This document shows positions 20,629-29,979 of a stretch of DNA of 64,000 nucleotides, piece after piece. A model generated the notes under the pieces. That model saw only the letters and a list, made by a program, of their open reading frames with translations. It had not been told where the DNA came from and made no database searches. Within the stretch, counting starts at the first letter, position 1. Each line of letters opens with the position of its first letter. The stretch comes from Paramacrobiotus metropolitanus (Eukaryota; Tardigrada; Eutardigrada; Parachela; Macrobiotidae). The DNA lies in the NCBI RefSeq assembly GCF_019649055.1, contig NW_026570337.1, positions 310,001 to 374,000 on the forward strand. Direction: 5' to 3'. The translations under genes were made by a program, and so were the position numbers.

Positions 20629-21559
20629 TGCTGGCCTTTGATAGCAATGGCACCCTGGGCGTTTTGGAATCCAAACTTTACAGAGCCTGGTTTTCACACA
20701 TTAAAACGTTTTGTATCCAGAAACTGGAATTGTAGCGTTTGCAATTTCTTTTGTCACATGTACCGACGAAACATTGTTTGATATTGTGGTTTTTATTTAC
20801 AAAATGATGCCATGATAAACGGAGTTGTTTATGACGACATATATTAAGTAAAGCTGGTAAATCAAATGCAATAAAGCTTTAAATAATGCAATTAAATATC
20901 CACACAAACAGAACGAAATCTGACGCAAGATCGGAATTCTGGGTGAAACGAAAGTAAACCAAACAAACATTTACTTCTTTCCCCTTACCCGTTATTCCGT
21001 CAGAGCTTGAAAGTAATTGGCTATCAATCCTGGTTAATCCATGGAATAGTACAACAATATCATATCAACACCCGGTAAACAAATCAGTAGCAGTTGCAAT
21101 GGTTCAAAAAAAGATTGGATAGTATACAATGGCCGAAAACAGTTTTCTTCCGTAACTTTCAGATAGAATGCACACATGTTTGTAATTACCAACTAGATTT
21201 TCATAGGCCAATGCATATCTGTTATTATGCGACTGGTACTTGGCACCAGGTACGCGTTACCATGGTAACGGTACCTGTACCATGTACCTGGGCCATGTAC
21301 CATGGTACATGGTACATTCAATCACGACATACTGTGTTGTGGTCAGCATACAAATCAAATTTACAAAATTATTTCCATTTATCCACATATCCGTGCAGAT
21401 GCACATGCACAGGTGTATCGTATACTTGTGCGCATGTGTGCAATTGCAAATGCACTTATACATATGCGCATGTGTGCAAATGCTCATACACACTTGCGCA
21501 TCCGTGCAAATGCAAATGCACATGCGCAGAATTGGCGTGAGTTAAACAAACGTACTACT
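20629..21559 (-). repeat. Polinton right terminal inverted repeat
   Basis: About 931 bp, the near-identical inverse of 11003-11930, ending ...CGTACTACT at 21559 just before the ATCAAG duplication. Few mismatches are seen by eye. Confidence 0.95.
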
Positions 21560-21565
21560 ATCAAG
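21560..21565 (+). repeat. Target-site duplication, right copy (ATCAAG)
   Basis: Exact repeat of 10997-11002. The bases after it continue the reading frame of the interrupted BEN-domain exon. Confidence 0.93.
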
Positions 21566-21907
21566 CGTGTACAAGGTAATTCAGTTCTGCCAGGAATTGT
21601 TACTTTTATTTCTGTTTATTTTTATTACGTCTTGTTTTTTATAACAAAAGGATATTTAAAAATTATTTTATAGCCTAGCCCAGGCCATATTATTATTTCT
21701 GCTTATTATTGTCCTTATGTAGAGTGCTTGGTATCCTGGTGCGCGTTTCGAAACAAGCCGGAGTTGACGGATGATAAATTTCGGAAGAAGGTGACCACCT
21801 GTCTGGAAACCGCGAAATGTAATCACAAAGCCGCGATAAAGCGCTTGGAAGGTTCAGGCGGAAGCAACGACGCCAGCATGGACACGGGCGATTCACTGAT
21901 GTTATAA
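21566..21907 (+). pseudogene. BEN-domain protein gene, 3' part, beyond the Polinton
   Basis: The first 10 bases (CGTGTACAAG) finish the exon cut by the element and end at a GT donor at 21576. The last exon is 21723-21907, entered in the matching phase and ending in TAA. It encodes the rest of the BEN domain (ECLVSWCAFRNKPELTDDKF, then KVTTCLE) and a short acidic tail. With the 5' part, the uninterrupted host gene would have had 413 codons including the stop. Confidence 0.75.
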
Positions 21908-22760
21908 GCCAAATACTAATTTTGGGCAATTTTGTATTTTTTTCTCTTCTTGCCGTATGCCTGGTTATCTTGCCTTCCAGTTGATATCCACTTGATTTTT
22001 AATCTCCAGTCTGTCAATTTTCGTCTACATTGAAGTCAACTTATTTTGCAATTTTTTGTGCTAGCCGAATTAAGGCGATTAAAATTTTGTTATTTCAGTT
22101 AAACGTCAATTAGATCACTATAAACCGGCGTAATTTGTCTTGCACACTTCAAGTGAAAAAACGAAATTAATATGTAGGCAACAATTAATTAAGCGAACAC
22201 CCCCGGCCGTTACCAGAAAATCTGCTAATTCAGGCCCAGGTGGAGCCAGCACAGGCACCGGAAGTGAATGCCGCTGGTCTGATTGCCATTGTGTGCAGGC
22301 CTATCCCATGCCGGACAGGCCTGTACGTTTGGGGCATATCAGGCCTGAACACTTGGTCTTCCGGTGAGTTTCTGGTCATGGTCGGGTCACACAAAACGGC
22401 CTGTATTAAGCCAGAGCAGGTGTTCGTGTTGCACTGGGTAACTTGGTCGTTTGAACTCTATCTGTCTGCATTATCGTAGAGCGGCAATGATCTAACATAA
22501 TAATATTAATATTACATACTGTAGGTATCTAGCGCAGACACATATTCAATGTTTAAAATTTTAATGGTTTTAAATATGTACTTACTGCATTTTTTCTTTG
22601 TACCTTAAAAGATGAATGTGGTCGTACAATATAAGCACATAAGTACAAAAGGCGCATAATTATTGTTAGCTAATACACGTGCAAGCACGTGTACATGCAT
22701 GTTAATACACGTGTAATGGACGTATCCATGTACAAGCTTGTAAGAAAATTAAGTACTTGT
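21908..22760. other. No gene recognised
   Basis: Short frames only, with no recognisable family. GC-moderate sequence at 22.2-22.45 kb passes into AT-rich sequence with repeated ACACGTG words near 22.68 kb. Confidence 0.5.
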
Positions 22761-22762
22761 AT

Positions 22763-23420
22763 GGTCGTTTAAGTGAAACACTATAACAAGTGAATGACGA
22801 TGGTCGTTTAAATGAAACACCTGAAATAACATTTTCCACAAACCGATGTTCTTTCGGATTTTTTACTCATCCGCTTAAACGGAATTTAGCCTTTACAAAG
22901 TATTCGAAATTTTTAAAAAATCTTGAACCGTTTTCTTGCAAACGCGTCGTTAAAGAGATCGTGACGAAAGCGCTTTAGCCACGCAACGATTGCCACTGCA
23001 CTACGCTCAAGTATTTGCAATCACCCCCCCCACACATGTGCGGCTGTTAAGTCAGTTCAGGTAAATTTATGGTCAACCGAATTTTTTTCTTCATTTCGTC
23101 GAAGTTGGTGTCTTTAGACTGATTTCATTTTGATCTAAATACACTTCTTACACGGCGAAGGTGCAGCCGCCTATGTATGGCGGTGACTGCAAATATTTGA
23201 GCGTAGTGCAGTGGGTAAAGCGCTTTCGTCACGATCTCTTTACGACGCATTTGCAAGAAAACGGTACATACAAGTTTTTTTTAAAATTTCAAGTACAGAA
23301 CTCTGTAAAGGCTGTAATCTGTTTAATCGGATGAGGAAAAATTCCGAAAGAAAATCGGTTTGTGGGAAATATTATTTTTGGTGTTTCACTTAAACGACCA
23401 TCGCCCATTCACTTGTCATA
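22763..23420. mobile_element. Foldback element, copy 2
   Basis: Arms of roughly 270 bp are inverted around a short centre near 23.06-23.13 kb. The ends carry GGTCGTTTAAGTGAAACAC-type motifs, repeated twice at the left end. Both arms contain ACCGTTTTCTTGCAAA..., GAGATCGTGACGAAAGCGCTTT and CACTGCACTACGCTCAA. It is more intact than copy 1. No coding capacity. Confidence 0.75.
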
Positions 23421-23484
23421 GGGCAGTACGGCTATCTAAACCCGGCACTCTACGTCATCGTACGCATTTCGTACTTACTACGAG

Positions 23485-23720
23485 TATTTATTTATTTATT
23501 TATTATTAGTGTTATTATTATTAGTTATTATTAGTTATTATCAGTTATTATCAGTTATTATTAGTTATTATTAGTTATTATTAGTTATTATTAGTTATTA
23601 TTAGTTATTATTAGTTATTATTAGTTATTATTAGTTATTATTAGTTATTATTAGTTATTATTAGTTATTATTAGTTATTATTAGTTATTATTAGTTATTA
23701 TTAGTTATTATTAGTTATTA
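23485..23720. repeat. 10-bp-unit minisatellite, left block
   Basis: More than 20 near-perfect copies of TTAGTTATTA, preceded by an ATTT-rich run. The same unit forms a longer block at 25463-25945. Confidence 0.95.
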
Positions 23721-23727
23721 CATGCAA

Positions 23728-23790
23728 GCCTCGTGAGAGCGAGGCCCCGTAATTCACCTTCGGTGAATACCGGTGTCTGTAATAGGTATT
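23728..23790. other. Cluster of small stem-loops
   Basis: GCCTCG and CGAGGC (23728-23745) and ATTCAC and GTGAAT (23752-23768) form two successive 6-bp hairpins, followed by a weaker TACC/GGTA pairing. They lie right beside the minisatellite. They may be part of a structured RNA or a mobile-element end; no family is recognised. Confidence 0.3.
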
Positions 23791-24155
23791 GGACCGTTCG
23801 CATTGAGCCCATTAGAGTCTGTTTTTCGTAAAGCGTAATGAATTTGTTCCATTTAAATGAATTTTTCCGCGTGAATTGAGCGTGATTTCGCCTTGTTTAT
23901 TCGATTCGGTTAACGCAAGTATAACCGGCTGGACCAATTTCAGAATATTCGTTAAAATATAAAACATTTCCCGGGTTAGAGTAATTTCCTGGACTGTTGA
24001 CAATAACAAATAAAATCTAATTAAAATCCAAGTAAATTAAACGGAAGAAAAGGTTAACAGATCGAAAATGTGAGGAAGCGACAAACATCAGAACAGACTT
24101 TAATGCAATAGGCAAAACACAACACCAGGTTCAAAAGTAAAACAAAGGCACCGAA

Positions 24156-25426
24156 CTAGGAATTCAGTTCTCCAAGCTCCTCGTCAATCACAAGTGCAAA
24201 CGGGTCGATTTCCGCTGGAATAACAATCCCTTGGCTTCGGCAGATGTTTCTCGGAGGATAGGGTTCCACGTCCGGTCTTAATGGGATGAATGATTTGTAG
24301 TGGTTGAAGTTCGTATAAATGATGCATATTGGCGGTGTTCCCAGCGGGATCCCATGGATATCCTGATATTGCCAATGGAGACCGCTTCCCTCCCCGTTGG
24401 TGATCTTTTCCCGCGCCTAGATTACAGATAAAGTTTCAATTCGTTGTTCTGAAATAACTACATTTAAAAAGCGTTGGAAATTTATAATACCTCATGAGGA
24501 CTCCGTACACGGTTGCAACCTAGCCGAGCGTACTCTTCCGATGTAAACTGGACATAATTGTATATCGGGCGTCGAATAGCGGCAGAGATTCCCTGCATGG
24601 TCATCGCGCCTCCCCATTCTTCGAGTCCGCCTTCGAGCTCTCTCTGATATGCGGCCGTTGTTCGAATGAGAGATTTGAAATCTTCGGCGTCATGGAGGGA
24701 ATTATTCCAGTCGCGAAATACATCCACATTTTCCAAAAACTCCCAGATTGCAGCAAGTCGCAATTGCAAATAGTTCTCCTGTGTGCCGGTCAAAGACTGC
24801 GATATAGCCATATATGCGCAGTGACCTTTACCATCCACATTGACAACCGCATAATCATTGAGGAATCCAGACCAGAACCGGCAAGCTTCTTTGACGCCTG
24901 CTCTGCTAGGTTGGTAAACCTGAGGCGGACTAGTCCTAAGCCACTGCAGTATCCGGTCAATATCTGGCTTGTGGAGTGCTAATATCTGTAGATCAGAAAA
25001 TTCTAACTTGGATTGACAAAATATATCATAGTGGACATTATACCTGCTTCACTGCATCAATATAAATCGCCTCTGGTAGCACCAGATCAACTGTTCGAAT
25101 TTCCCTCAGGATGGTTTCCGCAATCCTTCTATCCGACTGAGCCGCAGTACCAGACACCGGGTGAAGACGCGTCTTGGGCGGCTTAAACGGTCTCGAGTCT
25201 ACTGCCGACGTAGAGGGAAGACACTGTCCAATTGGTTGGTGAACTGCAGCAGGGACTTTTGGAAAACCACGTAGGGGTTGCTTGAACGGTAAGCTGACCC
25301 TTGATGAGGTAAACGGATTGCGAGCTTTCTTTCCGCAGGCGCTTTCCTGTAAAGTCGTCGTCGTTTTCCGTTTTATACCAGTGAGCGCGGGAATTTGACT
25401 TGGACGCAATGCGTCATCCGGACTGC
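24156..25426 (-). CDS. OTU-domain cysteine protease (deubiquitinase-like), 5' end not found
   Basis: Exons 25426-25044, 24985-24491 and 24416-24156 have splice signals and consistent phase, giving about 379 codons to a TAG. The first exon is a Pro/Lys-rich linker. The OTU core follows: DGKGHCAYMAIS with the catalytic Asp and Cys, an EEWGGAMTMQGIS block that fits the EWG region, and YTNFNHYKSFIPL with the catalytic His in the last exon. The first visible exon begins at an acceptor, so an upstream exon with the start codon must lie beyond the adjacent minisatellite. OTU proteases remove ubiquitin. It is either a host gene or cargo of a mobile element, given its setting. Confidence 0.7.
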
Positions 25427-25462
25427 CTGCTATGAAACCATGTTAAGACGAGAAGATTTGAG

Positions 25463-25945
25463 TGTTATTATTATTAGTTATTATTAGTTATTATCAGTTA
25501 TTATTAGTTATTATTAGTTATTATTAGTTATTATTAGTTATTATTAGTTATTATTAGTTATTATTAGTTATTATTAGTTATTATTAGTTATTATTAGTTA
25601 TTATTAGTTATTATTAGTTATTATTAGTTATTATCAGTTATTATTAGTTATTATTAGTTGGCCATCAGTTATTATTAGTTATTATTAGTTATTATTAGTT
25701 ATTATTAGTTATTATTAGTTATTATTAGTTATTATTAGTTATTAGTTATTATTAGTTATTATTATATAGTTATTGTTAGTTATTATTAGTTATTACTAGT
25801 TATTATTATTAGTTATTATTAGTTATTATTAGTTATTATTAGTTATTATTAGTTATTATTAGTTATTAGTTATTATTATTATTAGCAGTTATTATTAGTT
25901 ATTATTAGTGTTATTAGTGTCTATTATTAGTAGTAGTGTTATTAA
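25463..25945. repeat. 10-bp-unit minisatellite, right block
   Basis: About 45 copies of TTAGTTATTA with occasional variants and phase slips. Same unit and same orientation as 23485-23720, on the other side of the OTU gene. Confidence 0.95.
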
Positions 25946-25951
25946 TTTACT

Positions 25952-25976
25952 ATTTGTGTTTCACTTTAAAACGACC
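25952..25976. repeat. Isolated foldback-type end motif
   Basis: GTGTTTCACTTTAAAACGACC is the inverse of the foldback terminal motif at 22763, here without an attached arm, just beyond the right minisatellite. It may be the right end of a larger element enclosing the OTU gene, or a solo remnant. Confidence 0.5.
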
Positions 25977-27160
25977 AGACGAGTAGATAAAGGTACAGGC
26001 GGAGCGCAATAAGCGCGCTACTGGATTCAATGTTGGTCGCAACACTATGGTTATTGAAGACAATTTAATAATAATAAAAAATACTTTCCGATATTTTATT
26101 TATACATACATACATGTTACACCGATATTTAAAATTTCTCTAGCGTGATTAGTGGGTATGGTATTAGTGGCGATAAATTTGAATGGAAAAAACGTGCATT
26201 TATTCAATGCATATGGACACCTTAACTCATGAACTGAGATTTTTGCTTTATTCTTGATGCTCGATTTGTCGACTGGCTTGTACATACATAGTGCACATAG
26301 TACTAGTACGCACACTGTTAATCCAAACCGCTTGCTAGCAACGACGTAAACCTGTTTTCAAATATGCAAGCTAATCGATTATTCGTTTTTTGTTGGCCAG
26401 TAAGTCCAACTGCTTTACATAAATTTTCACTTTATTTTTATTTGCTTAAAACATACAAACGTTGAAAAATTCATCAGTTATCAAAATTACTAATATAACA
26501 CAACTAAAATCTTTGAGGAAGAATTTTGAAAGTAAAAAAGACCAACAACTTTTTTTCGTAATATTGGTAAAAGATTATTATTACTCGACCTTCCACTATA
26601 AAGTTGATTTATTTTTCTGCTTACTTCTTTATTGTTATAAATAAATAATTATAAAGATAAGTATTGCAAGAAATAGATAAAGTACTTAGCTATTGCACTT
26701 TTTCATAACTTAACGGAAGCGTTTTTTGTAAAGATACCGGAAGTACTTGAAACTCCATAAATTTTTGACTTTAAAAAAGAGTAGAGCAGAAGCCTGTGAA
26801 CCTCCAGTTACATGATTTACAAAGATAGAATGACGTAATCATGTATATGTATGTAAATCTTTAGATAAACGCAGCAATCGGATTTGTTCAACAATTTAGC
26901 ATTCATGAAAAAAGACAAGCAACGAGCTACAATAAAATGAATAAATAAAGTAAATAAAAAAGTGATCCAGTATTTTGCAGTTTATTCTGCAACGAACAGT
27001 AAATTATTATGTACGAGTACAACCGCCGCTTGGATTCTTTGACAATAATAACAATTTGCCTTGGTTCAAAATCGCTTATCCCTCTTCGCTCGTTTACAAA
27101 TTTAAAATACCTTTATGCCGATGCAACGCATGCACTTATACTACTGTATATATATGTAGA
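25977..27160. other. AT-rich intergenic region
   Basis: No recognisable gene. AT-rich, with scattered short open frames that match nothing known. Confidence 0.55.
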
Positions 27161-27164
27161 GCTC

Positions 27165-27790
27165 AGTATTTGGGAAAAAATGGTCTACAATGGTATATTA
27201 TTAAACTTCGCTTGCGCGCACCCGAATCACTTTTTTATAAAACTTTATGTCATTCTAAAGCTAAATCATTTGTTTACATTGTTCTGAAAAGGCGCAACAG
27301 GTTGCCGAGATATAACTGTAAAAGAAATGAATATCGTACGAAAGTTCTGGTTATTACCGATCTTCTTCGAAACTTTGTAAAGACATGATCATAAGGTCGA
27401 AAGTGAACCAATTTCAGGTTCATAGCACTTTCCCATAATTTTAAAATGAATTTTAAAATTTTTAAAATTCATTTTAAAATCGAAAAAAAATGCTGTGAAT
27501 CTGATACTGGTTCACTTTCGACCTTATGGTCATGTGTCTTTTATAGCAAAGTTTCAAGAAGAGCGGGTAATAACCAGACTTTTCGTACACGACAATGCGT
27601 TTAAACTTTTTGCCCATTTTGTTTCACCATATCTCAGCAACCGGATGTTGCGCGCGCAAACGGTTTTCAGAACAATGTAAACAATTTATTCAGCTTTAGA
27701 ACGACATAAAGTATTACAAAAAAGTGATTCGGAGTGCGCGCAAGCGAAAGTTTTAGTGTATGTATACCATTTTGGACGCTATGTACCGGG
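27165..27790. mobile_element. Foldback/palindromic element, different family
   Basis: Arms of about 280 bp are inverted around a centre near 27.46 kb, which is itself a palindrome (TTTTAAAATTCATTTTAAAA type). Matching blocks include CTTGCGCGCAC...CGAATCACTTTTTT and GGTCGAAAGTGAACC. Similar peptide-like stretches on the two strands are a by-product of the inversion. Unrelated to the foldback family at 1.6 and 22.8 kb. Confidence 0.7.
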
Positions 27791-28433
27791 CCATTTCCCT
27801 TAAAATTACATGCTGTGCACATGTACCGGTACAATACATAGTACATGCGGTAACACACGTCGTTTTTAAATACTGCGCGCTACAGGTACCATTATGACCT
27901 CCCATCATAATTTTTATGTAAGGTTCGTATTATCGCACATGTGTCCCATATTATACAAATATACCGTATACGTATAACAATGCCAGGCACAAATCACACC
28001 TACAGATAATACTGGCCAAAAAACCATATTCCGATTGATATTACTGGCCAGATAACCAACGAGACCGAAATTTTCCAGTGTACAGTCTAATATATAATGC
28101 GCTGCATAAATGCATTTCAGAATTCGTATTCGCGATAATAATCCGCTTTTCTATGCACCTTACCTGCCGCGGTGCCTGCATTATTTCAAAATATGTAATT
28201 GATAATACAACTGTCTTTGTTCTAAAACGTTAAAAACGGGGCGATCTAATAAATTTTTTCAACATTAATATTATCAAAACCGGAAATAAGGGAATTAGCA
28301 TATGTAACTTTATTTTACTGTCTCACCTATCTGTTAATACAAATTACATGGGTCACTCAACATTTTACGAATATTACATCCGTGACAACTAGTTATGTAT
28401 TTGATCCAATCATGCAATTAAGAATCTGCCCAA
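27791..28433. other. AT-rich, no gene recognised
   Basis: Contains CATGTACCGGTACA-like palindromic words near 27.82 kb and otherwise nothing assignable. Confidence 0.5.
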
Positions 28434-29027
28434 CTAATTATTTATTCTGGTCGATCTATAGGCGGCAGCGGATGTCAAAGCCTGCACAATCATACCTTCA
28501 GCATTTTCCGTGTACTGGATCTTCTTTCTGCGTTTGGTAGGTGGTCTTCTGATTACCGGTCCGCAGCTATATTCTGGAACGAGGTCTTCCTCATGAGCAA
28601 ACGGGTATCTGAATTTCATATTATCCAAGCCTTCTCCATGCAGATCCTGAAGAGCCTCGATTAATATCCAAACTAGAAGAAAGATTATTCCAAACGAACC
28701 AAACAATAAAGTGACTTGAAAAGCGAAATTATTGGTGACCGATTCCTTTGGAGTTTCCTTTTCGTCAGCAGCTGTCTTAAGCTTTTGACTTTCAGAAATG
28801 TAGACTTTCACAGCCTGTTCAACGATGGCATACAAAACATGTGTTGGAACGACTTGACCGCTAGGAAACTGAAATGGCTGTCTTTCAGGATGATGAGAAC
28901 AAAGCGTTATGTTCCACATACACGAGACCAAAATAAGGCATGTAATAGCTGCGTTAAAAACCATTTTTAAAAAATCACGTGTGAATGTCTTTACTGGTAA
29001 ATAACCGTCGAATGCTATATTCTGCAT
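28434..29027 (-). CDS. Single-pass membrane protein of unknown family (about 175-197 aa)
   Basis: An uninterrupted frame without introns. The second Met (residue 22, position 28964) starts a good signal peptide (MVFNAAITCLILVSCMW), so I prefer it as start. A short extracellular region with one NIT sequon is followed by a strong transmembrane helix (FAFQVTLLFGSFGIIFLLVW) and a cytoplasmic tail with a basic cluster (RRPPTKRRKK). No domain is recognised. The open length and sensible topology favour a real gene; absence of homology recognition keeps this tentative. Confidence 0.5.
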   Translation of the reverse strand: MQNIAFDGYLPVKTFTRDFLKMVFNAAITCLILVSCMWNITLCSHHPERQPFQFPSGQVVPTHVLYAIVEQAVKVYISESQKLKTAADEKETPKESVTNNFAFQVTLLFGSFGIIFLLVWILIEALQDLHGEGLDNMKFRYPFAHEEDLVPEYSCGPVIRRPPTKRRKKIQYTENAEGMIVQALTSAAAYRSTRINN

Positions 29028-29979
29028 CGCCTTTAAATCGAAAGCGGTATTAGCCGGTGCGGGATTCTAATATATGCGGTGTTCCGGTAATACGTTTCCG
29101 CAAAATCAACTTTTTTGCCGGTTTTAATTTCCGGCGTCCGCTCCAGTACTGGAAATCGTTGTGTCGGGGCAAGGGCCGCCAAAAAGAAGTATACGCCCCG
29201 TTCGTACGGAGTACTGACTGCATTACGGGGATGCAACATATCCCGGCTGCAGCGTATTATGCAAATACGCACTAATGGCACTATGCTAATCCTGGTTACC
29301 CTGGGAAGTTTATGTTTTTTGCTTGTTTTCATTACCGCATCCGCTGTAGCAAGAAAATAACAAATCAGCTGAAGCGCCGTCAGTAAAAGTACTGTATCTT
29401 AATTTCCCGCAAACAATGACATGCAGTACCTACATCCCGTCGCAGACGTACGATAACGGAAGTATGCTCTAGGCACAATATATCGATCCTGATTGGCCCG
29501 GAAAAGCCGATTATCCCGGCTATTGGGACGCAGCGAGTTGAGGCACGTGGCGGAATGTATGTCAGCAGAAGCGCGAAAATGTGCGGCAGTGTTGCCCGCA
29601 AAGAGACAGCCTCATAACGCCGGAAGTGCTCCGCTGATAGAATAGCCCATCCGATCTGTAACTGTTAAAATATGCCAACTTCCGATCGTGAATTTGAAAT
29701 AGTGCATTTCATGGAGAAAAATTTGTTATCATTACCTGAAAGATCACTCGGCAACTAAAGTTAATAAAAAAAACCGCGTTCGTTTGATTCGCCTTGTACC
29801 GGTAAATCCGTAATTGGAGAAATTTTAATGCTTAGATGGAAGTCGACCCAATAACGGCAAAATTAATGCTTAACGTCTCTTTTATTTAGACCGCAACGTA
29901 CAGAACCGCAAACGGTATTCACAAAATTACTATTACAAGAAAACAAATGAGATCAGTTGACACGTCACCGATAAAAGAT
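29028..29979. other. Intergenic between the membrane-protein gene and Fas1
   Basis: No gene recognised. It would include the 3' UTR of the Fas1 gene, which ends at 29980 on the minus strand. Confidence 0.5.

Larger units (their letters stand above)
11003..21559 (+). mobile_element. Polinton/Maverick-type element, compact, 10.6 kb
   Basis: The element is bounded by ~930-bp terminal inverted repeats and a perfect 6-bp duplication. It carries a chromodomain integrase, packaging ATPase, major and minor capsid genes, an adenain-type protease, a TBP-like gene and several unassigned genes. It is shorter than the usual 15-20 kb of the family and shows no protein-primed DNA polymerase B. It is structurally nearly whole; about three breaks appear to affect its structural genes, so this copy looks defective. 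The terminal repeats are almost identical and the duplication is perfect, so insertion was recent. It sits inside a coding exon of a BEN-domain gene. Confidence 0.93.

Noticed and set aside
23485-25945. CRISPR-like array
   Set aside because: The 10-bp units are contiguous without spacers, and the DNA is animal nuclear. It is a minisatellite.
27009-27858. Pair of similar small proteins on opposite strands
   Set aside because: The similarity comes from the palindrome at 27.17-27.79 kb and not from two genes.
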